Shown one piece after another: positions 1 through 6,669 of a stretch of 7,000 bases of DNA. The stretch lies in NCBI GenBank assembly GCA_031378125.1, contig JANNDW010000248.1, positions 1 through 7,000 on the forward strand, given 5' to 3'. A program made the translations under genes and the position numbers. The notes below the pieces were generated by a model that had not been told where the DNA came from, searched no databases, and saw only the letters and a list, made by a program, of their open reading frames with translations. The DNA is from LGRD01 sp031378125. GTDB taxonomy: Bacteria; Pseudomonadota; Gammaproteobacteria; Burkholderiales; Burkholderiaceae_C. The number at the start of each line of letters is the position of its first letter. Positions within the stretch are counted from its first letter, which is position 1.

Positions 1-282
1 ATCTTTGCCGGGCGCGAAGTGCAATGGGCGAAACTGCGCTTCACCCCCGACCGCGCCCGCTGGGTGGCCGCCGAAACCTGGCACCCGCTCCAGAAAGGCC
101 GCTTCGATGCCGACGGCCACTGGCTGCTCGACCTGCCCTACGCCGACCCGCGCGAGCTGGTGATGGACATCTTGCGGCATGTGCCGGAGGTGGAGGTGTT
201 GGGGCCGGTGGGGTTGCGGGAGATGGTTGCGGAAAAGTTGCTGGCGGGGGTCGAAAAGATGGGTGGGAGGCTCACGCCATGA
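1..282 (+). CDS. WYL-domain transcriptional regulator, C-terminal part (partial)
   Basis: This is the 3' end of a gene that starts before the window; 93 codons and a TGA stop are visible in frame 1. The visible part matches the C-terminal WCX region of YafY-like WYL regulators: an RFTP-DRARWVAAE-WHP stretch at visible residues about 13-29, then a D-LPYADPRELVMDILRH block, then an EVLGP-GLREMVAEKLL tail. Family knowledge: these proteins have an N-terminal winged HTH, a WYL domain that senses a ligand (often nucleotide or nucleic acid) and this tail; several repress phage-defence loci, including CRISPR-Cas. Its stop overlaps the cas3 start as ATGA (279-282), so the two genes are almost certainly co-transcribed and translationally coupled. 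I infer that it controls the cas operon and itself. The HTH and WYL core lie outside the window, so DNA binding cannot be judged. The family call is firm; repressor versus activator is open. Confidence 0.85.
   Translation: MFAGREVQWAKLRFTPDRARWVAAETWHPLQKGRFDADGHWLLDLPYADPRELVMDILRHVPEVEVLGPVGLREMVAEKLLAGVEKMGGRLTP
265..270 (+). promoter_or_regulatory. Shine-Dalgarno sequence that sets the cas3 start
   Basis: GGGAGG lies 8 nt before the ATG at 279, inside the last codons of the WYL regulator gene. The other in-frame ATGs fit worse: the one at 300 has GGGAAG directly abutting it with no spacer, and the one at 333 has no clear purine-rich site. This favours 279 as the cas3 start, although family homology becomes obvious only from about residue 20 (near M19). 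Confidence 0.7.
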
Positions 283-2678
283 GCCTGACGGGTGGGAAGA
301 TGATCCAACAGAACACTCGGGATCGAACTGCGATGGATGACAACCACTGGGCGCACACACGGACGGACGCATCGTCCGGCCAGGTGGTCTCTCATGGTCT
401 GCGGGAACACCTCGAAGGAGTTGCCGCACTCGCAGCGATTTTTGCGGAGGAGTTTGGAAAGGATTGGGCTCACCTTGCAGGCTTGTGGCACGACCTGGGT
501 AAGTATCGGGCTGGGTTCCAGACATACATCCGGAAGGTCAACGACGCTCACATTGAGGGAAAGTTGCCCAGCGGCAGCGACAAGACGCATTCGGCCGCCG
601 GTGCCCTGCACGCATTGCACGTCATGGAACGCACGCACGGTCGCGACGGCGCTCGCATCGCAAGGGTGCTTGCCTACGTCATCGCGGGGCACCATGCGGG
701 CCTCGCGAACTGGACTGCCGGCCTGGACAAACGACTGTTGGGCACCGACGCAACGGCCAGCGAGCGCGAATACCACCAAGCACTTCAAGCTTGCACTGAC
801 GCCGCCGCCGATCTTCTGAGCCTTCCGACGGCGTTCGATTTGCGCACCGCTTGCGAAGCCATTCCTGGAGTGCGCGGCGGCAATCCGCTCGCGTGGTCGC
901 TGTGGGTGCGAATGCTGTTTTCGGCGCTCGTCGATGCCGACTTTCTTGATACGGAAGCCTTCATGGACCATGGCCGCAGCCAGCGGCGGGATGGTTTTGC
1001 ACCGATTGATCACTACCTTCGACAACTCGACGGTCACCTTGATGCGAAGACTGCCGACGTCGTCGCGCGGGGGCGCATTGACGACCCGATCATGCGCGCA
1101 CGAGCAGGTGTGCTGCGCCAGTGCCGCGAAAAGGCCCTGCACGCACCCGGCATCTTCTCGCTGACCGTCCCCACGGGTGGCGGCAAAACGCTTTCGTCGC
1201 TCGCATTCGCATTGAGCCACGCCCAGGCTCATGGCAAGCGGCGCGTCATCTATGCCATTCCCTACACCAGCATCATCGAGCAGACGGCCGATGTCTTCGC
1301 AGGCATCTTTGGCGAAAGCGCGTTGATCGAGCACCACAGCCAGGCCGACGCCGACGACAGGGATGAAACGCCACGCAGCCGCCTGGCCTGCGAGAACTGG
1401 GATGCGCCGCTGATCGTCACTACCAATGTGCAGTTGTTCGAATCGCTGTTCGCTGCACGTACCTCGCGTTGCCGCAAGCTGCACAACATCGCCGGCAGTG
1501 TCATCGTCCTTGATGAAGCGCAACTGTTGCCGCCCGACTTTCTACAACCCATCCTCGACACGTTGAACCTGCTCGTGTCCTGCTACGGCGTGACGCTGCT
1601 GCTGTGCACCGCCACGCAACCCGCGCTGGGCGAGGTCGGGCGCTTCGACCCGCGCGACGGGCTGCGCGGGCTACCGGCTGCCACGCGCATCATCGATGAC
1701 GAGGCGGCGCTGTTCGCCGATCTGAAGCGTGTGCGAATCGATTGGCCGCAAGACGTGCACACTGCGCTGTCCACAGATTTGTTGGTGCCCCTACTCGCAG
1801 ACCACGCGTGTGTTCTGACCATTGTCAACACACGCAAGGATGCCGCAGAGATAGTCGCCGCGCTCGACGGCGCCACAGGTGACAAGGCCTTGCATCTCTC
1901 TGCCGCCATGTGTGGCCAACATCGCGCCGACACCATCCGCGAAATTCACGAACGTCTCGATGCTCGGCGCGAGAAGCGCGATACGCGGCCTCTGCGTGTG
2001 GTCAGCACCCAGCTCGTGGAAGCCGGCGTCGATATCGACTTCCCCGTCGTGTTCCGTGCTCTGGCTGGGCTGGATTCAGTTGCCCAGGCAGCGGGCCGGT
2101 GCAATCGAGAAGGACTCGTAACCGAAGGGCGCGTCGTCGTCTTCGTGCGCGCGGTGCCTGCAGCGCTTCAGCAAGTTCGCGCTGGGGTTGACGCTACACG
2201 CAGCACGCTCGCAGAGGGCGTTGCTGATGCACTGGCGCCTTCCGCTTTCGAACGCTACTTCCCGCTGTACTACGCAGCCTTTGCCAGCCGTGACAAGCAC
2301 GATATCAACGGGTATCTGCACAGCAACCCCGATCTGGCTTTCGAATTTCGGACCGCAGCAGAGAAATTCCGGCTGGTGGACGATGAAGATCAGGCTACGG
2401 TCATCGTGCCCTACGAGAGCACGAACCCGCGTGCGGCACGCTTCGAGCCACTGATCAGCCAGCTTCGCAGTGGTGACACCCACCGCTGGTTGCTGCGCAA
2501 GTTGCAGCGCTTCACGGTCAACGTGCGGAAGTCCGACGTGGAGAAGTGGCAGCGTCGCGGCGACGTAAAGGAAGTGCAACCAGGGCTGTACCTCTTGATC
2601 GACACTCTGCGCTATGACGACTGGTTTGGCCTGAAGCCTGAGGGCAAGCCTCTGTCGGCAGCCAGCCTTGTGCCATGA
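279..2678 (+). CDS. cas3: CRISPR-associated nuclease-helicase Cas3, type I-C (HD + SF2 helicase)
   Basis: Cas3 is recruited to the R-loop made by Cascade, then unwinds and degrades target DNA 3' to 5'. From the ATG at 279 it has 799 residues, normal for I-C. The HD nuclease domain (about 30-260) shows the metal-binding set: H44, HDLGK at 71-75, H104 in KTHSA, HH at 138-139 and D219 in ALVDAD. The helicase shows Walker A PTGGGKT (298-304), motif Ia IPYTSIIEQ (327-335), DEAQ box (412-415, a variant of DEAH), motif III TAT (444-446), motif IV IVNTRKDA (515-522), motif V VSTQLVEAGVDIDFP (575-589) and motif VI QAAGRCNR (603-610). About 650-799 is the C-terminal domain. No core motif is missing and the frame is unbroken, so it should be active. 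An open frame reaches back to 24, but that part lies inside the regulator gene and does not look like Cas3. ATGs at 300 and 333 are alternative starts. The gene is first among the cas genes and follows the WYL gene with an ATGA overlap. Confidence 0.96.
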   Translation: MSLTGGKMIQQNTRDRTAMDDNHWAHTRTDASSGQVVSHGLREHLEGVAALAAIFAEEFGKDWAHLAGLWHDLGKYRAGFQTYIRKVNDAHIEGKLPSGSDKTHSAAGALHALHVMERTHGRDGARIARVLAYVIAGHHAGLANWTAGLDKRLLGTDATASEREYHQALQACTDAAADLLSLPTAFDLRTACEAIPGVRGGNPLAWSLWVRMLFSALVDADFLDTEAFMDHGRSQRRDGFAPIDHYLRQLDGHLDAKTADVVARGRIDDPIMRARAGVLRQCREKALHAPGIFSLTVPTGGGKTLSSLAFALSHAQAHGKRRVIYAIPYTSIIEQTADVFAGIFGESALIEHHSQADADDRDETPRSRLACENWDAPLIVTTNVQLFESLFAARTSRCRKLHNIAGSVIVLDEAQLLPPDFLQPILDTLNLLVSCYGVTLLLCTATQPALGEVGRFDPRDGLRGLPAATRIIDDEAALFADLKRVRIDWPQDVHTALSTDLLVPLLADHACVLTIVNTRKDAAEIVAALDGATGDKALHLSAAMCGQHRADTIREIHERLDARREKRDTRPLRVVSTQLVEAGVDIDFPVVFRALAGLDSVAQAAGRCNREGLVTEGRVVVFVRAVPAALQQVRAGVDATRSTLAEGVADALAPSAFERYFPLYYAAFASRDKHDINGYLHSNPDLAFEFRTAAEKFRLVDDEDQATVIVPYESTNPRAARFEPLISQLRSGDTHRWLLRKLQRFTVNVRKSDVEKWQRRGDVKEVQPGLYLLIDTLRYDDWFGLKPEGKPLSAASLVP

Positions 2679-2696
2679 ACAACCAGAAGGTAGACC

Positions 2697-3359
2697 ATGC
2701 CCATGAAGCGTTACTGCCTTGAGATCACCGGCGAGTTCGCCTGTTTCACTCGACCGGAGATGAAGGTCGAGCGGGTTTCCTATGACGTGATCACGCCCTC
2801 GGCCGCGCGGGCGGTGTTCGAGGCCATCTTCTGGAAGCCAGCTGTCCGCTGGCATGTCCGGCGCATCGAGGTGCTGCGGCCCATCAAGTGGATCAACCTG
2901 CGGCGCAATGAAGTGGCATCCGTCATCTCGACGCGAAACGTGCAACAGGCGATGACCGCGGGCGAAGGCAACCTTGCGATCTACGTCGAGGACGACCGCC
3001 AACAACGTGCCGGGCTGTTTCTGCGCGACGTGGCGTACCGGGTGCATGCCGACCTGGAAGTTCGCGACGACCGCAACGACCCTGAGCCGCCGCAAAAGTT
3101 CTTCAGCATGTTCGAGCGGCGGGCCCAGGCTGGCCAGGTGGTGAACCAGCCGTATCTCGGCTGCCGCGAGTTTGCCGCTCGCGTGCGGCTGGTCAACAAA
3201 CTCGACGGCGAACCCGCGCCCATCGCCGAGACCCGCGAACTCGGCTGGATGCTTCGTGATCTCGACTTCAGCGCGCCGGCCGATCCACAGCCGGTGTTCT
3301 TTCGCGCACAGATGAATGCCGGTGTGATTGAGGTGAATGCACTGGGAGACGCAAGATGA
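2697..3359 (+). CDS. cas5c: Cas5c (Cas5d), type I-C pre-crRNA endonuclease and Cascade subunit
   Basis: The product has 220 residues, usual for this family. In type I-C, Cas5c replaces Cas6: it cuts the repeat in pre-crRNA and stays on the 5' handle in Cascade. Landmarks are the family N-terminus FTRPEMKVERVSYDVITPSAAR (17-38, with a few residues of variation known), WKPAVRW (46-52), IEVLRPI-W (57-65), RRNEV (69-73), the EDDRQQRAGLFLRDVAY block (98-114) and NQPYLGCREF (150-159). AGAAGG at 2685-2690, 6 nt before the ATG, supports the start at 2697 over the ATG at 2703. It lies 18 nt after cas3 and overlaps cas8c by ATGA. Oddity: as I align it from memory to Bacillus halodurans Cas5d, whose catalytic residues are Tyr46, Lys116 and His117, this protein has Phe45, Lys134 and Phe135. 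The Lys is kept but the Tyr hydroxyl and the His are lost. The identity is certain; nuclease activity is not. Confidence 0.94.
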   Translation: MPMKRYCLEITGEFACFTRPEMKVERVSYDVITPSAARAVFEAIFWKPAVRWHVRRIEVLRPIKWINLRRNEVASVISTRNVQQAMTAGEGNLAIYVEDDRQQRAGLFLRDVAYRVHADLEVRDDRNDPEPPQKFFSMFERRAQAGQVVNQPYLGCREFAARVRLVNKLDGEPAPIAETRELGWMLRDLDFSAPADPQPVFFRAQMNAGVIEVNALGDAR

Positions 3360-5164
3360 TCTTGCAGGAGTTGGTGCGGTACTACGACCGCCAGCGGGCG
3401 CTGCCCGACAGCGACATCGCCCCACCAGGCTGGGTCCGCCGACCGCTGGACTACGTGCTCGTGCTTCGTGGCGATGGCGAGTGCGTGAATCTTCTGACCC
3501 AGTTCACCCTCGAGAAGGGAAAGAGGCTTGCAAGGGCGGCGCTGTTGCCAGCCATCGGCAAGCAGGCGCTCAAGCACACCAACAGTGGAAAAGACGCCAA
3601 CCTGCTTTGGGACAACGCCAGCTTTGTTCTGGGCTGGGGCGACCACAAAGCAAGCAAGTTGAACAGCTTCATCGAGGCGCTTCAGCAGTGGTTCCCTAAC
3701 GAAGATGACGAAGGCGTCCGCGCCGTTCTGCGATTCCTCGGTTCCATTCGGCAACAACCTGAGCAGGTGCGTTCTCTCATCGAGAAGTTTGGTGTCCTTG
3801 CGGACTTCGAGCAGCGAGACCCCACCTTGGCATTTAAGCTTCTCGGGGACGGCGCTGGCCTTGTGCATGAGCGAGAGGCTTTGCGCCATTCCTATGCGAA
3901 ACGCAGCGCCGGCGCAGGGGCTGACGCAACGCGTGGCAACTGCCTGATCAGTGGAGCGCGCGGCGTTGCGCTGGCCGACAACGAAACCGTCATCAAAGGC
4001 GTCTGGGGCGCACAGTCGTCCGGCGCCAACCTGATCTCATTCAACGCAGCCTCGTTCGAGTCCTACGGCAAGCGGGACCGCAATGGAGAGAACGCGCCCG
4101 TCAGCGCCGAGGCATCGGCGGCCTACTCCACCGCACTGAACCACCTGCTTGGCTCGCCGCGCAGCAGGGTGCAAGTTGGAGATGCCTCAACCATCTTCTG
4201 GGCAGACCGCTCGACCCCCTTCGAATCTTTGCTCGCCGATCTCTTTGGTGAGAACAAAGACGATCCCGCCCGCGGCACAAGGACCGTGCAAGCCCTCCAT
4301 GAAGCGATCAAGACCGGTCAGCTCCCGGTCGGCGAAGACGGCGCGCAGTTCTACGTGCTCGGCCTGGCACCCAACGCCGCACGTATTGGCGTCAGGTTCT
4401 GGCTCAAAGCGCCCTTGGCTCAACTGGCACCCCGCGTGCTGCGCCACTTTGACGACTTGAAGGTCGTGCGCCGGTACGACAGCGACCCGCTCACCCCGTC
4501 GCTGTTTCGCCTGCTGTCCAGCCTGGCGCTGCAAGGCAAGCTCGACAACGTGCCACCAACGTTGGCGGGCGAATGGATGCGCACCATTCTCGAGGGCCTG
4601 CCCTACCCCATCACCTTGCTCAACGCCGCAGTGAACCGATGCAAGGCGGAACAAGACGTGACCTACCTGCGCGCCGCAGTTCTCAAAGCCTGGCTCAACA
4701 GCGAGCACCGGCACGCCAACCCCGAAACCCCGCTGGTCGAACAGCACTTCAAGGAGAGTCTCGACATGGAGCAAAGCGACACCCCCTATCTGCTCGGGCG
4801 GCTGTTTGCCGTCCTGGAGCGTGTGCAAGAGGAATCAGCCCGCCCCGCGAAGCTGAACAGCACCATTCGTGACCGCTACTACGGTGCGGCATCCACAACA
4901 CCCGTGGCGGTGTTCACGACGCTGCTGCGCCTCAAGAACGCGCACATGAAAAAGCTCGGCCGGGGTTCGACGATCCGATTCGAAAAACTCATCGGCGAGA
5001 TCTCCGGAACGGTGGAACACCCCCGGCTCAAAGATTTCCCGCGCCAGCTCACGCTTCACGAGCAGGGCCGCTTCGCACTGGGCTACTACCACCAGCGCCA
5101 GGATTTCTACGCCAGCAAACAAGACATCGATGCTCAACCTGAAGAAGTTTCGGAGGACAACTGA
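3356..5164 (+). CDS. cas8c: Cas8c (Csd1), large subunit of type I-C Cascade
   Basis: The large subunit recognises the PAM, helps open the target and recruits Cas3. It has 602 residues, in the normal range. Csd1 landmarks are the start ILQELVRYYDR (2-12), a PPGW-RRPLDYVL segment (23-35), CLISG (196-200), the signature IKGVWGAQSSGANLISFN (213-230) followed by SFESYGK and NAPVS (233-250), GDAS-IFWAD (275-284), YVLGLAPNAARIGVRFW (333-349), and a helical C-terminal third from about residue 470. The ATG at 3356 overlaps the cas5c stop as ATGA, and GGGAG (3344-3348) sits 7 nt upstream. The gene is intact. Its 3' third also encodes a probable separate small subunit, Cas11c, from an internal start at Met471 (own entry). 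Csd1 proteins evolve fast, but the signature block leaves little doubt. Confidence 0.95.
   Translation: MILQELVRYYDRQRALPDSDIAPPGWVRRPLDYVLVLRGDGECVNLLTQFTLEKGKRLARAALLPAIGKQALKHTNSGKDANLLWDNASFVLGWGDHKASKLNSFIEALQQWFPNEDDEGVRAVLRFLGSIRQQPEQVRSLIEKFGVLADFEQRDPTLAFKLLGDGAGLVHEREALRHSYAKRSAGAGADATRGNCLISGARGVALADNETVIKGVWGAQSSGANLISFNAASFESYGKRDRNGENAPVSAEASAAYSTALNHLLGSPRSRVQVGDASTIFWADRSTPFESLLADLFGENKDDPARGTRTVQALHEAIKTGQLPVGEDGAQFYVLGLAPNAARIGVRFWLKAPLAQLAPRVLRHFDDLKVVRRYDSDPLTPSLFRLLSSLALQGKLDNVPPTLAGEWMRTILEGLPYPITLLNAAVNRCKAEQDVTYLRAAVLKAWLNSEHRHANPETPLVEQHFKESLDMEQSDTPYLLGRLFAVLERVQEESARPAKLNSTIRDRYYGAASTTPVAVFTTLLRLKNAHMKKLGRGSTIRFEKLIGEISGTVEHPRLKDFPRQLTLHEQGRFALGYYHQRQDFYASKQDIDAQPEEVSEDN
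4751..4756 (+). promoter_or_regulatory. Internal ribosome binding site in cas8c for Cas11c
   Basis: AAGGAG, near-perfect to the anti-Shine-Dalgarno, lies inside cas8c 9 nt before the in-frame ATG at 4766. It matches or exceeds the sites used by the annotated cas genes of this operon. Its place at the start of the helical C-terminal domain is where internal small-subunit starts are known in I-C loci. Confidence 0.7.
4766..5164 (+). CDS. cas11c: Cas11c small subunit, internal in-frame translation product of cas8c
   Basis: An in-frame ATG within cas8c (codon 471, (4766-3356)/3 = 470) would give a 132-residue protein identical to the Cas8c C-terminus, beginning MEQSDTPYLLGRLFAVLE and rich in predicted helix. 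A strong AAGGAG lies 9 nt upstream. Established knowledge: in type I-C, I-B and I-D systems the small subunit Cas11, which lines the Cascade belly and contacts target and non-target DNA, is made from an internal start in the large-subunit gene, as shown for Desulfovibrio vulgaris I-C. Size, position and ribosome site all fit that pattern. The translation is inferred from sequence, not observed. It shares its stop with cas8c, 2 nt before the cas7c start, so its ribosomes may also help couple translation to cas7c. Confidence 0.75.
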   Translation: MEQSDTPYLLGRLFAVLERVQEESARPAKLNSTIRDRYYGAASTTPVAVFTTLLRLKNAHMKKLGRGSTIRFEKLIGEISGTVEHPRLKDFPRQLTLHEQGRFALGYYHQRQDFYASKQDIDAQPEEVSEDN

Positions 5165-5166
5165 CC

Positions 5167-6075
5167 ATGACTCTCGCCAACCGCTATGACTTCGTGCTGC
5201 TGTTCGACGTGAAAGACGGCAACCCCAACGGTGACCCCGATGCCGGCAACATGCCTCGCCTTGACGCGGAAACCGGGCACGGCTTGGTGACCGATGTGTC
5301 GCTCAAGCGCAAGGTGCGCAACTATGTGGGGCTGGTGAATGAATGCAAACCGCCCTACGACATCTACATCAAGGAGAAGGGTGTGCTCGAACGCACGCAC
5401 CGCGCCGCCTATGAAGCGATTGGTGCCACCAGCGAACTGGCAGACGAGGCCGACAAAGACGACAAGAAAAAGGCCAAACGCAAAGGCAGCGAAGACAGCG
5501 TTCGCAAGGCACGCGAATGGATCTGCAAGAACTTCTTCGACGTTCGCACTTTCGGCGCGGTCATGTCCACGGGCGTGAACTGTGGCCAGGTACGCGGCCC
5601 GGTTCAAATGACGTTTGCCCGCTCAATCGACCCCATCGTGGCCAGCGAACATTCGATCACCCGCATGGCTGTAGCCACCGAAAAGGAAGCAGCAGCGCAA
5701 GACGGCGACAACCGCACCATGGGCCGCAAGCACACCGTGCCTTACGGCTTGTACCGCGCACACGGGTTTGTGTCGGCCTTCCTCGCCAACCAGACCGGGT
5801 TCTCCGCTGACGACCTCGAACTGTTCTTCAAGTCACTCGAAGATATGTTCGAACACGACCGATCGGCCGCGCGGGGCCAGATGGCCACGCAGGCCCTGTA
5901 CGTTTTCGAGCACAAGGACAAACTGGGGAACGCACACGCCCATGCTCTGTTCGACCGGGTTGGAGTCCGGCGAAACGCCAGCGTTGAGGTGGCGCGGAGC
6001 TTCTCGGACTATGCCGTATCGATTGACGAGACCGGCATGCCAAGCGGTGTCAGGTTGATCCGAAGGACGGGCTGA
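5167..6075 (+). CDS. cas7c: Cas7c (Csd2), backbone subunit of type I-C Cascade
   Basis: Cas7c is the RRM-fold subunit that polymerises along the crRNA spacer to form the Cascade backbone. The protein has 302 residues, slightly long for the family. Landmarks: the N-terminal strand YDFVLLFDVKDGNPNGDPD (7-25) with GNMPR (27-31), DVSLKRKVRNYV (43-54), FFDVRTFGAVMS (123-134), GQVRGPVQMTFARSIDP (140-156), EHSITRMAVAT (161-171) and KHTVPYGLYRAHGFVSAFLA (178-197). A lysine-rich stretch KDDKKKAKRKG (97-107) lies in the variable loop region and could add RNA or DNA contact or just extend the thumb; it accounts for some of the extra length. The ATG is set by GGAGG (5152-5156), 10 nt upstream, inside the last cas8c codons. 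It is the last cas gene here. In standard I-C operons cas4 follows directly; here a convergent toxin frame begins 6 nt after the stop. Confidence 0.95.
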   Translation: MTLANRYDFVLLFDVKDGNPNGDPDAGNMPRLDAETGHGLVTDVSLKRKVRNYVGLVNECKPPYDIYIKEKGVLERTHRAAYEAIGATSELADEADKDDKKKAKRKGSEDSVRKAREWICKNFFDVRTFGAVMSTGVNCGQVRGPVQMTFARSIDPIVASEHSITRMAVATEKEAAAQDGDNRTMGRKHTVPYGLYRAHGFVSAFLANQTGFSADDLELFFKSLEDMFEHDRSAARGQMATQALYVFEHKDKLGNAHAHALFDRVGVRRNASVEVARSFSDYAVSIDETGMPSGVRLIRRTG

Positions 6076-6081
6076 CAGCCA

Positions 6082-6369
6082 CTACCGCCCCGCCCAATAC
6101 CCCGGCTCCCTGCTCTGATGCGCCACCGCGATCACGCTGATCACTTCGCCTTGCACGCGGTACACGAGCGTGTAGGGATAGTCCTTCAGAGGCCAGGTTC
6201 GCACGCCCGGGTAGCTGGGGGTGCCAGGCCGTGGCATGAAAGCCAGCAGGCGCAGCGCACGTTGCACGGCTCATTCAAACTGTTCGGCGACCGCGGGGCC
6301 GCCGTCGGCCAAGTACCACTGAGTGGCGTCCAGAAGCTTCCGTTCGGCCAAACGCCGAAACTTGTGCAT
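6082..6369 (-). pseudogene. ParE/RelE-type toxin with in-frame stop at codon 33
   Basis: Read on the - strand from the ATG at 6369, the frame encodes 95 codons that look like one complete ParE/RelE-superfamily toxin: HKFRRLAERKLLDATQWYLA then GGPAVAEQFE (N-terminal helices), then after the stop AVQRALRLLAFMPRPGTPSYPG, VRTWPLKDYPYTLVYRV (the beta-sheet core) and VIAVAHQSREPGYW at the end. Codon 33 (6271-6273) is TGA, with the same frame on both sides, so this is a nonsense mutation and not a frameshift. An Arg CGA to TGA transition would explain it. The family normally poisons gyrase or ribosome-bound mRNA, and the core is needed, so the first 32 residues should be inactive. Re-initiation at GTG 6267 (codon 35) could yield the C-terminal part, but no good ribosome site is visible. 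The start overlaps the antitoxin stop as TGATG, the usual TA coupling. A sequencing error is possible. The 3' end is 6 nt from cas7c. Confidence 0.8.
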
Positions 6370-6611
6370 CACTTGTTGGCGTCGTGCGCCTCGATCAAGG
6401 CGCGCATCTTGGCGAACACCTGTTCGGCGGGAATGCCTTCAATAAGGCCAGCGTCCATTTCTGCCACGCGGCGCGCGATCTCTGCCTCCCAGGCAGGATG
6501 CAGGGGCGGGGGCGGCGCTGCGGCGTCGATCAGGCGTTCGATCAACTCGGCACGCTCTTGCGCTGTGAGTTGCAAGGCAGCAGCTTCGACGGTTTCCAAC
6601 GATGCATTCAT
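6369..6611 (-). CDS. Addiction-module antitoxin, TIGR02574-like
   Basis: This 80-residue acidic protein resembles the small "putative addiction module component" antitoxins (TIGR02574) that pair with ParE/RelE toxins. Visible traits: an N-terminal helix with LTAQERAELIERLIDA (15-30), a proline-rich linker APPPPLHPAW (32-41), then EAEIARRVAEMDAGLIEGIPAEQVFAKMR (42-70), the part that in this family carries the toxin-wrapping helix and the conserved E-V-F segment. The start is set by GGAG (- strand 6621-6618) 6 nt before the ATG. Its stop overlaps the toxin start (TGATG), so antitoxin is made first and the pair is coupled. The frame is intact although the partner toxin is broken, as expected of a decaying module where loss of toxin is tolerated. 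It may bind its own promoter, but no classical DNA-binding fold is evident. Confidence 0.82.
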   Translation of the reverse strand: MNASLETVEAAALQLTAQERAELIERLIDAAAPPPPLHPAWEAEIARRVAEMDAGLIEGIPAEQVFAKMRALIEAHDANK

Positions 6612-6634
6612 GGTGCACTCCGGTGCTGGTGAAC

Positions 6635-6647
6635 GGCCAGTTTGGCC
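6635..6647. repeat. Short inverted repeat upstream of the antitoxin start
   Basis: GGCCA and TGGCC arms flank a 3-nt centre, 24 to 36 nt before the antitoxin ATG, in the 58-nt gap between the two TA modules. It could be an operator for autoregulation of the ParE-type module. At 5 bp per arm in a GC-rich genome it could also be chance, and no convincing -35/-10 pair is visible beside it. Confidence 0.25.
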
Positions 6648-6669
6648 ATCATTCCTTCAGCCGGCTTCG

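Noticed and set aside
24..278. Upstream extension of the cas3 open frame
   Set aside because: This part overlaps the WYL regulator in another frame, is rich in Arg, Ala and Gly like an out-of-frame reading, and lacks Cas3 similarity; the strong ribosome site points to 279.
138..1523. 461-codon open frame on the - strand opposite the WYL gene and cas3
   Set aside because: It mirrors a clearly coding cas3 frame with intact motifs; long antisense frames are common in GC-rich genes. The translation shows no recognisable domain.
2076..3425. 449-codon open frame on the - strand across cas3 and cas5c
   Set aside because: It runs through two well-supported genes and their junction on the other strand, shows no family motif, and its composition fits a shadow frame.
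2981..3889. 302-codon open frame on the - strand across cas5c and cas8c
   Set aside because: Antisense shadow of two conserved cas genes with no domain pattern.
6070..6080. GGCTG-A-CAGCC palindrome at the cas7c stop, considered as a terminator
   Set aside because: With a 1-nt centre only about 3 bp could pair around a usable loop, and no T-run follows on either strand.
6050..6274. 74-codon - strand frame overlapping the ParE toxin, starting at its nonsense codon
   Set aside because: It is read in a different frame from the toxin homology and runs into cas7c antisense; composition is that of a shadow.
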